Assembly (NCBI RefSeq): GCF_000247695.1
Contig: NW_004624732.1
Location: forward strand, 44,527,722 to 44,591,721
DNA: 64,000 bases
From: Heterocephalus glaber
Taxonomy: Eukaryota > Chordata > Mammalia > Rodentia > Bathyergidae
Reading direction: 5' to 3'
Made by a program: the position numbers and the translations under genes. Positions 13,170-25,513 of this stretch are shown here, in pieces; positions within the stretch are counted from its first letter, which is position 1; every line of letters starts with the position of its first letter. The notes under the pieces were generated by a model. It searched no databases. It was not told the origin of the DNA and saw only the letters and a list, made by a program, of their open reading frames with translations.

Positions 13170-13265
13170 ATGTATTTGCTGACTCAATGCAGTCTCCCAC
13201 TTTACAGAATTAGAAAAATTATTCAAGATCACATTCTTAGTAACAGAGCCCAGTCTTTTTAGTTC
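13170..13265 (+). mobile_element. MIR 3' portion
   Basis: ctcccactttacagaatta followed by caagatcacattcttagtaa and cagagcccagtc matches the MIR order: fall in 'ttttacag', 'aaggtcacacagctagtaa', 'cagagc'. The sequence from ~12960 may be the older upstream part of the same repeat. Confidence 0.6.
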
Positions 13266-13424
13266 AGACTCTCAATATTTCCTCAAAAGTTCTTTCCCAA
13301 ATGAATTATTTGAGATGGGCCTGCAAAGTCAGTCAGAATAGAGTCTGATATTTTATTTAATCTCAGAAACTATTAGCTAAATGGAGCACATAACTAAACC
13401 ATACATTCCCTGATTAACCAAGAA

Positions 13425-13500
13425 ATCACCAAATATTTATTGAGCACATACTACATGCTATGTAGACGTGGTGCTTGGCACGACTGATGAACATTCTCCT
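13425..13500 (+). mobile_element. MIR-like fragment
   Basis: caaatatttattgagcacat, actacatgctatg and gtgcttggcac follow the common mammalian 'tattgagcacctactatgtgccaggcac' repeat. Confidence 0.5.
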
Positions 13501-13789
13501 CAGTTGTTGATCATTTCTCTACCAGAAGAAAAGAAGTGGATTGTTGCATAATTTATATCTACCATGTTGTTTTTCTTTCCTTCACGATCGATTTGGTTCC
13601 CTTTTTGATCCATAAGTCCACTGCCCACAGAGAGATGAGGGATAAGCACACAGGCATTTAACTAATGTCATCCTTTGTAAATTGTCTGCTTCCTAAACAA
13701 GTACTGCCCTTTGGACTCTCATGAAAATGGAAGTATATTCAAATGAATCAGCAGCACATTATGGACCTGATTTTTAATAACAGGTGTCT

Positions 13790-13910
13790 AACGTGTGCAT
13801 GCGACATGCAAAATATGCTGATGCAAATGGATGATTGCATGTGCAAAAATATGCAGATTAATGTGCAAACAGATGTTCAAATAATTTTCCATTATTGCAT
13901 GCCATTACCC
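13790..13910. promoter_or_regulatory. Octamer / TGCA-rich patch, possible POU-factor element
   Basis: A perfect octamer ATGCAAAT at 13821-13828 sits among near-octamers and repeated TGCA/GCAT words (catgcaaaatatgc at 13805, attgcatgtgcaaaaatatg near 13835, attgcatgcc near 13893). The clustering is seen directly; a regulatory role is inference. It could also be a chance word-rich patch. The 97-codon frame over it is not considered coding. Confidence 0.25.
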
Positions 13911-14998
13911 TTTTTGAATGCACAACTGCATAGTTTGTATACAGATATGTTTGTATTGTTTGTATTTCATGTGTGCAATTTATACAAATCTTTTCAAGGA
14001 CTGTTCTCCATCATATTCCTAATTGGAAAACCTTAACCTTCCAATGTATTTTCAGTTCTCCGGGAGAGCTTTTTGCAGGAAGAGGAAAATACTATGACTT
14101 ATCATTAGAAAGGCTTATATTGCCAGAAGATAAATGCTAAATTTTATGTGTCTCATTGTTAGAAACGTGGTCCTTTTCTATCAATACAGCTTTTGATGTC
14201 AGTATAATAAAATGTAAAATCTGTGCAGATTCTAAAACTGTCAAAACAACAGTATGCACTTAACAAAACTTTTCTAGATCTTGGTAAGTGTTTTTTTTCT
14301 TGTTGTTGTTTTGTTTTATTTTGTTGGTTTTTTTTTACGTCTCCATTCCCACAGAATTATCAGAGTTCATAGATAATCTTATGAAATATACCTTTGATTT
14401 TTAAAGTAAAAGAAACCTTGGTTTATGAAATCTTTTAGGGGTGTTTTTCTGGACAATTTTAGATATGAGATCAAGAAATAGAACATAAAATAAAGTTAGG
14501 ATCATACTTATACACCAAACATTTTAGATGATCTATTTTAAAAGTTGCTATCTTTCTTCACGTACCATTGTAAAACTAAAGTTGCATAGGCTTAATATTG
14601 TTCTCTGTAATTCTTAACATCACATTTTAAATAATACATTTCTAAAATAGTATTTTGTCATATAAAAATTTTTCTCAAGCTGAGTTTTGGGATTATGTAG
14701 TTAAAAAAAAATCTCCACATTTTACTTCACTAATATGGCATTTCTTTTCATTATTTTTGAATTATCTTTTCATTATTTTAAATTATTGAAATCCCTATTT
14801 CTCTCCCTTTTAGAATAGAGGTATCTGCCTAAATAGAATTTAAACACCTAATATTTTGGGAGTGGGGTAAAAAGGAGAGAAAAAGACACAAAAGATACTT
14901 GACTTAATTACTTCTGTTTTATAAAATGTATTTTTATCCAACAACAAGTGAAATAATTATTAAAATGAAAGTCTCTTTTATTGCAGCAATTAATAAAA
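13911..14998. other. AT-rich interval, nothing assigned
   Basis: T-rich low-complexity runs around 14290-14335; no exon or repeat recognised. Confidence 0.45.

Positions 14999-15026
<28 letters not shown>
14999..15026. repeat. (GT)14 microsatellite
   Basis: Fourteen uninterrupted GT units, followed by atgtggtggggg. Confidence 0.97.
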
Positions 15027-15031
<5 letters not shown>

Positions 15032-15659
15032 GTGGGGGAGTTTAGTGTGATTGCTCTTACTCTAAATGTAGTTAAATATAGAGTATAGTTAAATATGTGT
15101 TGGAAAATAATATTGGAGGTATAACATCTTATTTGTAATCAGTGAAGAAAAAGTTTCATATGTTTCCAATGCTGCAACCTGAAACAAAATTAATATAAAA
15201 GTTAAATGTTTGCTCTCTCCTAAGGTTCCCTCCCCTCTGCTGCCATTTACTATTATGAGTTCTGAAGCATTAACCCTAAAGGCCCATCCATTCGCATCCC
15301 ACAGCCCTGCTTGCCTGTGGACAGGACCCTGTCTGTCTGTTTCCTCTATTGCACTATTTTGTTTGTACTACTGTAATCATCTTGCTGGCCCAGATCTGTG
15401 TGGGTGTGCTGGCAGCTTTACAACAAAGTTACATGGGAACAGAGTTAAGGTTGAATATTTATTAGAAGAAGCCATCTGGCGTCAGGCTGTCTGTACAGGG
15501 GGGCTCGTTTCTTTAGTAGGCCCTCCTCTTTCTCTATAGCTCTTCCTCCCTTTCTCTTTCCTGTTCTCTCTCCCTGCTCCTCATTTCACAGTTCGGAAAA
15601 AGTTGAATGTGACTCTCTAACCCATTAATTTTGTCCTCTGCATTTATGCTCTTTTAAAA
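15027..15659. other. Interval before a candidate regulatory element
   Basis: Composition becomes less AT-rich from ~15200. A 109-codon plus open frame (15210-15539) reflects this composition; it has no domain I can name and no splice context. Confidence 0.4.
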
Positions 15660-16270
15660 AATTGCCAGATCCCTGTTTCTTTCAGGGTTTTTCTCTTTTC
15701 ATGGAGGCAGCTTGTTGCTTCTTTCCACAATGGCAGGGCCCACTGAGGGTCGCCGTGGAAGGCAGCGGGACTGCCGTAAGTGGAATGGCAGCTTCGTATG
15801 TGGGCTTGCCATTCGCCCTAAACATCCATTTTCGGTTTCTGTTTGCCTTTTCTTTTTTACCTCCAGTGAACGAACTAATATAAAAGCATCTCTCTTTGGA
15901 GCCACTCTGAGGTCCACCTGAGCAATCGGATGCATTCTTGGAGAATAAGTGGTTGCATTAGCCTTCTGCCACCTTGCTCCACCTCCACCGCCTCGAACAG
16001 CTTACCAAGCCATTTTTGAGATGATTACCTTTTTCATTTAACATTTTGTGAGTCAGTTATTTATTTTCCTCTGCTGTGAAGGTTCTTATTTTCTTCTTTT
16101 TTCCGCCATTTTAGCTGCAACTCTCTCTGCCTCTGTGTAGCGCCCCCTCCCTGTCATGGCTTCAGCTGGGAACCACCAGTCTTTGCAGATTGTGCTGAGC
16201 TCTGAATGTGCTTCTCACAATGCCATTATCACTGCTCTGACTGAATGGTGAACGTTTTAAACATGCACAG
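15660..16270. promoter_or_regulatory. Candidate conserved non-coding element (CpG-retaining)
   Basis: Eleven CpG dinucleotides fall between 15746 and 15998 (for example gtcgccgtgg, agcgggactgccg, cattcgccc, acgaac, ccgcctcgaac), in a window where CpG is otherwise rare. Repeats are absent. Open frames exist in three overlapping registers on both strands (15662-15883, 15712-15921, 15699-15935), which points to low stop density and not to a gene. Retained CpG and absence of repeats suggest purifying selection or an unmethylated state, as in enhancers or orphan promoters. This is inference; an undetected exon is the alternative. Confidence 0.35.
16138..16153 (-). promoter_or_regulatory. CTCF-like core motif
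   Basis: The minus strand reads CAGGGAGGGGGCGCTA, which agrees with the CTCF core (AGGGGGCGCTA block) at most positions but lacks the CCAC start. Lies within the candidate element above. Confidence 0.25.
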
Positions 16271-17899
16271 TACATAACCTGTAAAATCAGGAGGAATATG
16301 CTCATGAACCGGTGATCACCAGTGTACCTGAACATTCATTCAAACATAGCAATATGTATTTTGGAAATGCAAGGAGACCTGTCATTCTTGCTTTGGGTCT
16401 TGTGGGATGACAGCCAAATTCTGGGTAAGCCTCAGTTAAATCCTTACAAGTTTTAGTTTTCTCTTTTCACTATGCAATGTGAGAAAGCACTCAGAAAGAG
16501 AGCCCCTATGGTGGTGAGAATGTTGTATGGAACGAACGATTTCTGTTAAGGTCTGATAAATCTGTAGTAATGCATTTATCCTGATATTAGAAGGGTGGTG
16601 ATTTGTTTACTCTGTTCCCTAATTATCTAGAATACAGAAGTTATCATGAATCAGATGGGAGAAATTAAAAGATCAGTGCAGCATTGAAAACCTCCAGTGC
16701 AGATGGGCTATTAGAAATTGGAAGAGTTCAATAAGCCCCAGTCAGAGTCAACTTAATAACCACTGTCTCTGCTCCATTGTACAGATGGATATTTTTTCCT
16801 GATCCTGAATTTTCATCATTTTCTCAGGTGGGCTGTGGACTAGTCAGTCACTTTAGTGGAGAGCCCCTATTTTAGGCAGATTCTAAAGTCTCATCATTTT
16901 TGAGTGAGTTTCAGCTCCAGGAGATTCTGTGCTGGAAGATTTGTAATAAGCTATGAAACTTTATCCCTTCTCAAGACTCTTCCAAGTCACTAGGGAGCTC
17001 TGGCTTCCACGGGTAATGGTAATCACTCCACTCACTCAGGGAAGGAAGGTGCCACCTCAGGGGTCGCATGACAATACCAAAGAGGTTAAATCAACTTCCA
17101 GCTGAGGTTTTACAGATACATTTGGGATTTTGGAATGGTATTACCATATTATTGTGCTTTTACTCTTGTTTCTTTTGGCTCAGGGCTGAGGGAATGGTCT
17201 TGTGTAATAGATTTACCCAGGGAAGGCTTCACCTTATCCAAGCAAGACTGAGCTCCAGTGTCACCCCATTTTGGTTTAAAGGATACAAAATGTCTCAGAG
17301 AAAAATGTTGTTAGTGTTCTGAGACTTGTATTTATCATTAATTTTTAAAAGACTTAGTCAGGAAAAGAATCCAACATGGTTTCTCAGGGGAGATGACCAT
17401 GGAATGAGAGAAATAGCTATTAAAATAAGAAAGGCGTTCAGGGAAATGACTGGTCATTTGATGCTTTTTTTTTTCTTCAGAAATCTGCCAAGTGAAAAAG
17501 TTACCTGATTCATATACTACTGAGATATCTAGTTGTGCCTGTTTTTAAGAATTTAGGCATTTATCTGTGTTTTCTTGTAAAGATTCAATTAGACAAAAAA
17601 ACAGTTTTAACCCCAGTGATTCACACTCATCACCAAGATTTAATTGTGGAATAATCACTAATAAGGCATAGGGAAAAATGTCATCTTTTAAAAATTCAAT
17701 ATATTAAAAAAAAGCAAGCGGTACAGTACCTGGTGAAATTGCCTGTGTATTGAAGGTTTCCCAGGCTTTCTCAAAGAATATAATTATTATTAAAGAAGGA
17801 ATATGAATCTTGTTCCTAAGGATTTAACAATCTTACACAGGAGATCAACAAATCATATTACTAAAAAAATACATAAATACAATACTGACCAAAAGGGGT
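16271..17899. other. Single-copy interval, nothing assigned
   Basis: No recognisable repeat or exon. Small plus open frames at 17068-17322 and 17326-17508 are not supported as genes. Confidence 0.4.
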
Positions 17900-18255
17900 T
17901 AGTTTGCTACCCACAAATTCAGTGATTCATTCCTCAATATTGGCACATTGGCTATTTGCCAGATTTTTGTGCCAGGTATTGTGATGTATTCTAGGTTAAT
18001 ATGATAAAATTTTGGCACCAAGCTTCTAGAGTATGGCTTGGAAAAAAGCATTTTCCAGAATAATGACAAGTAGAACTGAGTAATTATACCAAGAATGATA
18101 ACAAAGCAAGGAGAGAGCAGGGGTGTCACAGAAGGCTGCACTGATATGGCAATGATTACTCTGGGTTGTTTGGAAGTTTGAAAGTTTCAGATAAGGTATC
18201 CCACCTATAGAAAGTGTCTGCCTTAGAACAGAGTACATCTTTACAGTAGTAGAGG

Positions 18256-18294
<39 letters not shown>

Positions 18295-19130
18295 AAGGCT
18301 GGGATTGGACTGAAGGACATTTTGAATGCCAAGGAAAAGATTATTTGTTTAACTTGAGGGACAATTGGGAGCCTTTTAAGGAAGAAGTGATAAAATTATA
18401 GTGGTGATGTTCAGAAATAAATCTGACCAGATTGAGTATTAGGAGAGAAAGAAGAAGTTAGATCATAGTTTTCCTCTTATGGAATCCAGTTAAATAACAC
18501 TAAGGTAAAGGTTGTTGATACTAGAGTTTGGAATAATGAGAAAGAAAATGAAAAGTTATGCAAAGAAAAGGTTTATAGGCCTTGGACAACTAACTAGTTC
18601 AGGAGGAAGAAGACAAAGATGCAGTTGAAGATTTTGAATTTGGTATGCATAAAAATTATGGGATAAGGAATTAGAAACTGGGAAGTAAAATGGGGACCAA
18701 AATTTTAAGGGTCAGGTAATAGTTTAATTTTAAGTGTGTTGAGTTTGAGATACTTAGATAATGTCCACGTGGCAACTTCTAGCGTACAGCTGAAGAAAAA
18801 GGGGGATGTGGTTCATGGGAGAACCATCCTCAACACTGGAGAGTGCAAGTCATATGCAGATGGACAATAAATAAATTGGTGAAAGTAAATAACATTTTGA
18901 AGAAAAGAGTATAGAAAGGCAGAAGAGAAGGATCAGGATAGAATACTGAGGAAAACCATTTATTCAAAGACTTGGAGGAGAAAATAGAGCCAATGAAATA
19001 AGTACTGATTAGGAAACGGTACAAAGATAACTGACAACAAACCACATGGACATAGAAAGGAGCATCCAAAATGGAGGACACTGATTCTGGAAAGGAATAT
19101 TCAGTGACTGAGAAGGAGCTTTGTCTCTGA
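17900..19130 (+). repeat. Ancient interspersed repeat tract, family not assigned
   Basis: The order of phrases is one I associate with an old mammal-wide repeat: gattcattcctcaatattgg, ttttgtgccaggtattg, gagccttttaaggaagaag, gtgttgagtttgagatact and actgaggaaaaccattt. The match is diverged and I cannot name the family securely. A GA microsatellite interrupts it. Confidence 0.4.
18262..18290. repeat. (GA)n microsatellite
   Basis: Pure AG/GA run between aaaaaa and aaaagaagg. Confidence 0.95.
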
Positions 19131-19519
19131 ATGTAGTGGAGTGGGAGGGCATTTTGAAAAGGATACACAGTTAATTAATGAAAAAAAAAAAGGTAGGACT
19201 ATTTTTTTCAAGAAATTTGACAGTGATAGGTGGAAAAAATATAGGCTAGATGAAAGGAAAAAGAGAAAGTAATTTTTAAACTGCAGAGACATGAACTCAT
19301 CTGTGGGCAGAGGAAAGATAAAAAAATCCCAGAAAGAAGGAATAAGCATAGGCCAATATCCAAAAACTGTGTTATAATTCAGTGTAGACAATGTATCTAA
19401 AAGTGTATTTTGATTTAGTACAAGTATCAGAGATTTTTTAATGTTCTTTGGTCTATTAATCTGGTTTTCAAGCTGTATCTATAATAATTAACTTTATAAG
19501 GCCTTATAAGATAAATAAA

Positions 19520-19665
19520 TGAATCTGATATTGGAAAAATAAAAGGGGAGTAGAGAGAAGGGGAAAAAAGAATCTACATAAATGTGTTATGTACATGTAC
19601 CAATCCCCTACAGTAAATGTATTCATTATGTACTGCAAAAATATACTAATAAAAGTCAAAACAAG
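19520..19665 (+). mobile_element. L1 3' UTR end
   Basis: Purine-rich start (ggggagtagagagaagggg), then gtgttatgtacatgtacc and tatactaataaaa. The same arrangement recurs at 30050-30178 and, more distantly, at the start of the window. Confidence 0.65.
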
Positions 19666-19859
19666 AAAAAAGATTACCTTCAAAGCTTCATATTTTCAGG
19701 GAAGTATTATCTTTTTCTATTATTCCACAGAATTAAAAAATGAATAATATTTATTTTCCTGATTAAAGTCATATGTTTTTTATTGAAGGGAATTACAAAA
19801 AATTATTAAAAAGGAAAATAAAAATAACCTGTGTTTTTTAAACCAGTGGTATCCTCTCA

Positions 19860-20200
19860 GTTTTTGAGGAGTGTGTTTGTATATGTGTTTCACAATATCT
19901 TCATACTATATACAATATTTAGTCCTTTTAATTATCCTTGGGTTCTGAATAGTTTTGAAAAATTTGGTTTTGCCCAGAGAGTACAATAACTTAATGGAAA
20001 CATTAACATTTATTTAATCACATTGTTGGGCTTTTGTGTACATTAAAATTTTTCTATTAAAGCTGTAATAAATATCTTTTTACATGTATATTTTTTCTTA
20101 TTTCTTTATGATAATAACTGCCAGAGGTAATTTCTAGAAAAGAAAAGTAAAAATTTTTAAAACATTTTATACCAACTTCCCAATTATCAAAAACAGTTCC
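19860..20200 (-). mobile_element. Possible L1 fragment, minus strand
   Basis: taataaatatctttttacat, then ggtaatttctagaaaag and ataccaacttcccaatta resemble a reversed old L1. Low similarity; tentative. Confidence 0.3.
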
Positions 20201-20441
20201 TTAAAGAGCAAATGTTCATGAAACAGTTTTTGAATGGCTAGATATAAATGAACAAATTAAAAACATATAGCAACTTACCTTCAAAACAGGAATGTATTAG
20301 TTTACCCATACTATAACAAACATGGACTATTACTGTATATACTTTAAATTTTCATTGAAAAAATGTGTTTCTTACAGTTCCTAATTTTTTCAGTACAGGA
20401 AAGGGAACCCAAGGCCACCCCCAGCCCTTTTAAATTCATAA

Positions 20442-20557
20442 TTTGAGAGAGAGTTTGCTAAATCACTAAATTGTCCAGGCTGAGCTCAAATTTAGGATCC
20501 TTCTGCTTCAGCCTCCCAGAGTGTGAGGATTACAGACGTACACTACCACGCCTGCCC
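20442..20557 (-). mobile_element. Proto-B1 / B1 SINE, minus strand, no internal duplication
   Basis: Plus strand reads attgtccaggctgagctcaa, ttcagcctcccagagtg, ggattacagacgtacacta and ccacgcctg: a reversed 7SL-derived monomer. About 115 bp, without the 29-bp duplication found in the copy at 53281, so it is an older form. Confidence 0.85.
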
Positions 20558-23500
20558 ATGCTTCTTTCATTTGCTAATTACCAACCTTATACCTTGCTTT
20601 CATCTTTATATTAAAACTTTATACTCCTTTTGTGACTTGATTGTTCATGTAACTAGGTTTTAGTTATTGATTTTGAATGAAGGACTCATATATAAGGACT
20701 ATAATGAATCTGTGTTAAGCATTTTCATATTCTGCTTTTTTAACTTTATACTGTATTATTTGATGTGAGATAGTTGATGTAAGAATTAAGAAAAACTAGT
20801 TTGTAATCCATTTTATTTATAAATAGATGTAATGAACTTTAAAAGCTCCAAGTAATGAGTTAATTATTAACTAATATTTTCCCACTGATGTCTGCAGACA
20901 CCATTCATGCTATGCTTTCACATGTGAATTATGAGTTGCTCCCAGCTGTCTACTGTGTCCCATTTTCTGTTGGCTTTTTGGAGGATAAATCCATGACATT
21001 TTAATCATTGTGCTTCAATGATGCCTTAAATATAAGGTAGGAAAAGTACCCCTCACTTGGCTGTATTCTTGAAATTTCCAGATCCATTCGTTCAGATTCA
21101 TTTTGGAATTTTTTACTCCAAAGAAAATCCCACTAGCATTTGTGCTTAATTCTGAATATTCTATTGTTTTATATTTTCTCACTAATAATGGAGGGATGTA
21201 GAGCAGAAAGAAAAGATGATAGTGATAGATTTGAAATCAAGGAAAGGGGATTTAAGAACATATCCCACATAGCTTTCTTAGAAAAGAAAGAGAGTAAGGA
21301 GAATGGAGAGATGGAGGGCTGAGACTGAAGATGGAGAGGTGGTTTTCCAAGCTACCATGGAACTGTTACTGGCAGTAGAAAAGAGAGCCATAGATTTCTG
21401 AGCAGCTGTGAAGTTCCAGGTAACGCTTCAGAGTTTGTTCTGTGTGTGGGAAACTGCACGGAAACATGCTAGACAAAGTTTCAGAGATATGGAAGGAAGG
21501 AATAACACCCCTGCCTCTAGCTACCTGGTATTGTCCAAGTTTAAGCACTGAGTATTTTTTAAAAAATTATTTATGAGAAAGAAGTAGAATTTATTCTAAG
21601 TAGTATAAAACAAGCTATATATCTAAATTTTTAATATAAATTTTACAACAGGTCTTTAATTGTTTACCCATTTCAGAGGAAAAATAATTCATAGTTTTTA
21701 GGTGTAGTTGATACTATATCTCAGTTATTGACTAGTTACTTTTCAACGGGATATTATTTAACATAGTACTTGTATTGCCTGTCAGTCACTGATATGTCTG
21801 TCAGCTATGTTAGATTACAGTTTAGTAAAATGGAAATGTTTTTTAAATTAAGTAGTAGTATAAAATGTTAATAGTATCTATTTATGCTTATAATAATGAT
21901 AGTGTAAAATAGCTGTTGTTTCAAACCTTGTTATAAATATATCATCTAGCTTTTTATTCAATATGTTAGTTCTCCTCCCCTCTCTCCCTCTTCTCTCTTT
22001 CTCTTTTTCTAATGATTTCAGCTTTCTTGTTAGGTTTTATGTTCTAAAAACAGCAGAACAGGTTCGACAAAGTAATGGCAACCTCAAATTAAGAAAGGTC
22101 AGGGTAGAATGACTTTCATGATATGGAGCAGACCCACACAAGCCATTGGTACCACAGAGGCCAAATACACAACATGACAGAGTGGGTGATTTGAACACAG
22201 AGAATGTTCTGATATTTTTGAGAGAAGAGCATGTTTGCTTTGAAAACTCTGATAATATGTGAAATGAATTATATACTTATTCAATTTTCTTCCTGTATTC
22301 CTAGGGAAGATGGTTCTCAACCTGTCAGCATGATGAAAATCCATTGATCAACTGGAAAGACAACCATTAAACAGCAGTGGAGAAATCCACCACCTGAGAA
22401 TTGTTGAAGTAGGCCGAAGGGTGTCATTCAGAGTATAACCAAAGAGTCTAACGCATATGTTGTCAAATTATTTTCCAGTCTTTGAGGCAGACCAGAGATT
22501 GCTTCTTAGTTTTGTTGAAATGTTATACACATACTCACTTCTAAGGTGAATACACATTTTAAAAAAATCCATATCTTAATTACTTTTTCTATTAACTTAG
22601 CATGGTTTTTACTGTAGACTTTTCATAAAACATCCACCAGTTTTCACAAAAAGGCATGTTGAAGATAAGATGCATGCATTAAGAGGATTTAAGTTGATTC
22701 CTCAACACTCAGAAAAAAAATTTCCAGCTGTTTAAATTAGGGAGAATCAGAACTAGTTTACAAATTAGTGAATCATTTAAACCAAACCATTTTTGGTGCT
22801 TTTTACTTGGTCAAACAAAATATTTTTCTTTTCTTTGATTTTTTTTTCCTCCAAGAACTAATTCCTTCAGGCTGTTGTTAGTTCGCTAAAAATGCAAGCA
22901 ACTAGCTTCAACAGACATTTCGGTAAAGAATTAGCAGATACTTTAATGTCTAATAATGAAAAAGCTCAAGTATTTTATAACGATACATATAATTAAGACT
23001 ATTTGAAAAACTAAATGATACTTATATAATGATGCATTTAAAATTTAAAATGGGCTTAAGCATTAAGAATTAGGGACTAATTTGATATTTATATTACTTA
23101 TTCTGTAGGAGTTACATTTAAATTCATTTTTCACGAAATATTATGGCTGTACTTTAATAAAATATAGACATCTTGCTGTTTTCAATTTATGCTCAGAAAT
23201 TATGAACTTTTCCTATTTCCTTTGAGGCTATGTTACTGCCACTTAGAAATATTATAAAATATCAATTATTTGGAAGTTATAATTTAAGAAAAAAGTCTTG
23301 TTATAAAGTTATAATTAGTTAAGGCAATATGTTTACCTTTGGTTTTGAATATTATTAAATGAACTTAAAATTTTGATGTTAAATTCTAAATTCAATAACA
23401 TTCATATATTGAGACTAGATTTGCTATAAAGTTATCATCTTCTAAATCTTTGAAAATATATTTTAGTAGTATAACAACTTTGTTTCTCTGCAATGAGAGA

Positions 23501-24904
23501 ATTATATTTCCTTTAATCATTTTCAAAATAATGTAGGTTATTATGTGATGTGTAGAGATCATCACAATGCAAAAGAAGGGTTTCTTTGACCTTGAATTTG
23601 AGAATGAATAAGGCAGTAACTCATAAAAGACAAAATATTAGTGGTTCAAAACGTATCCAACAAATTATCCTATGACATGTTTGTGGACTTTAGCATTTGC
23701 ATACTCTGGTTGGGCTCTGCAGCTTGCTTTTACTTTTGTGTTTTACATTTCACAGAACTTTTAAAATATCAGCAGGGACAATGCTAATTAATTTATAATG
23801 TTATTTTGTGTTTCTGTACAAGGTACCTCAGTAATTAAGTGAAATATTTATGATGAATATAAAACAATGCAAATTTATTTGTTTGCCTGAAAGCTAACTT
23901 GTTATTTATTTAGATCAATCTTTTGAAGGATTCTTCAAACTAAACCACAGTATGAGAAGGCATGATATTTAAAACAAAGATGGGTGCAATACTATGGACT
24001 GGTGTGTTAGAATATATTGTGTTACAGTATAAGTCAGACAAAGGGTAGTCATAAAAATATTGACCAAATTCATAAAGAAGTTTTCATTTTATCTTACAGA
24101 AGAAAAGAAATTATATTGAGAGTGGATCCATAATATGCTGCAAAGGGAAAGTTTATAACTCACATATACTCTGTAGTACTCAATCTAGCCCCTAATTTAC
24201 AATCATGTTTGTGTGTATTCATGTGTGTGAGGGGTACCATAAAAATACAGAAAACTCACAGTCTTATGTGCTGTTTTATAATAAATTTTGTAACCAGTTT
24301 TCTTTATACAATAAATACTTAATCTGCATTTATCTCAGTCTATGTTAAATGAAAAGGCTGCTTTACTTTTAATGCCAACAACTACACTACACTTACTGCT
24401 CTAGAGGAGACTAATATGATTTTAGTGTGGGCTGTGCAAATAAAATAAATTCATATTCACAGGTAGGGAATTGAAACATTTAGTTTCCTTGGGGAAAATA
24501 CCACATTATTCTTATCTTTCAAGTAACAATAACTCCAAATGAACACTTACAGGCTTTATGGATTTAGTTAATGCCACTCTCCTGGTCTTTTTCATAATAA
24601 TGATCATCAACATTACAACAGAAATATTACCAAAACCAACACACAAAGACACTAAAACAAAACAAAACACTTTGATGTCAAACTGAAAGAAGAAAAAAGA
24701 TGTTCCAGCTAATGACTTGCCTGTTTTCAAAGAAAAATCTTCTAAATCTGCAGTGTGGGAAATGCACTAGTTATACTGAATACATTATTTTTTGTTGTGG
24801 GAGCGTTATACAACTATTCATGCTAAATTAAGTAATACCTGATATTTGAGAATATATGCTAACACCAGTCTTTAGTATAAAAGACTATATGGGCACAAGT
24901 TAGA
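20558..24904. other. Long AT-rich interval, nothing assigned
   Basis: Over 4 kb with no repeat family, RNA gene or exon that I can support. Open frames here are short and lack context. Confidence 0.4.
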
Positions 24905-25105
24905 ATTACAGCTAACATTTATCACCAAATTATGTGTCAGGCACTAGTCCTGACTACAATTCTACCAGAGTAAGTAGTTCTGTTTTGGCTTTGAAAATAT
25001 CGAGGCAGATTAGTGAAGTCTAATTCCCAAGGTCAAATCACTTGTGAATGAAGAAGCTGGATTAGAATCCAAGTAATTAAATTCTAGAGTTTTATTATTT
25101 GTCCC
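24905..25105 (+). mobile_element. MIR, plus strand
   Basis: Near full length in order: cagctaacatttatcacc, tgtgtcaggcactagtcctg, cccaaggtcaaatcac, gaagctggattagaatccaa. This follows MIR from its start through the 'aaggtcacacagc' and 'gggattcgaac' blocks. Confidence 0.75.
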
Positions 25106-25131
25106 AATACATCATTTAAAAAAAACACTGA

Positions 25132-25252
25132 GGGCCGGGGATTTAGCTCAGTGGTTCCATCGCCTGCCACGGAAGGGCAAAGTCCCGAGTTCCATCCCCG
25201 GTAACAAAATAATAATAATAATAATATAATAATAATAATAATAATAATAATA
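25132..25252 (+). mobile_element. ID-type tRNA-derived SINE, plus strand
   Basis: Pol III A box tagctcagtgg at 25144-25154 and B box gagttccatcc at 25187-25197, inside a ~75-bp tRNA-like body that starts ggccggggattt. The tail is an AAT-repeat, not pure A. The B box carries a C-to-A change relative to the usual gttcgatcc. No clean target duplication is visible. Confidence 0.9.
25208..25252. repeat. (AAT)n microsatellite in the SINE tail
   Basis: About 15 AAT units with one missing base (aataatataat near 25223). Grew from the SINE tail. Confidence 0.95.
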
Positions 25253-25305
25253 AAACCTCTGATTTGGGTCTCTACTAGATCAAAGTGAAGGAATAAATGT
25301 TAGTC

Positions 25306-25513
25306 TACACTTGCACTGTCCAATGTGGGGTCCCTAGCCACATGAGGTTATCTAAGAATAAATTAGAAATAATTAAAATGAAGTAAAATACTTTCTTTAA
25401 TCATACTAGCTATATTTCAAGTTCTAAATGTCACATATGGCTAATGGCTACTCTTTGGGGTAACACATAGAAGAACACTTCTATCAATTCAGAAAGTTCT
25501 ACTGGGGAGTTCT
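25306..25513. mobile_element. hAT-Charlie-type MITE (MER3-like)
   Basis: Near-palindromic layout: left end ttgcactgtccaatgtggg and ctagccacatgaggttat; right end catatggctaatggctac, then cagaaagttctactgggg. The mirrored gtccaat and agttctactgg ends and agccacat/atggct arms are typical of this non-autonomous family. The family name is from memory. Confidence 0.6.

Noticed and set aside
15662..15935. Three overlapping open frames on both strands
   Set aside because: Low stop density from higher GC; none has a start context, splice flanks or a recognisable motif. Treated as a possible regulatory element.
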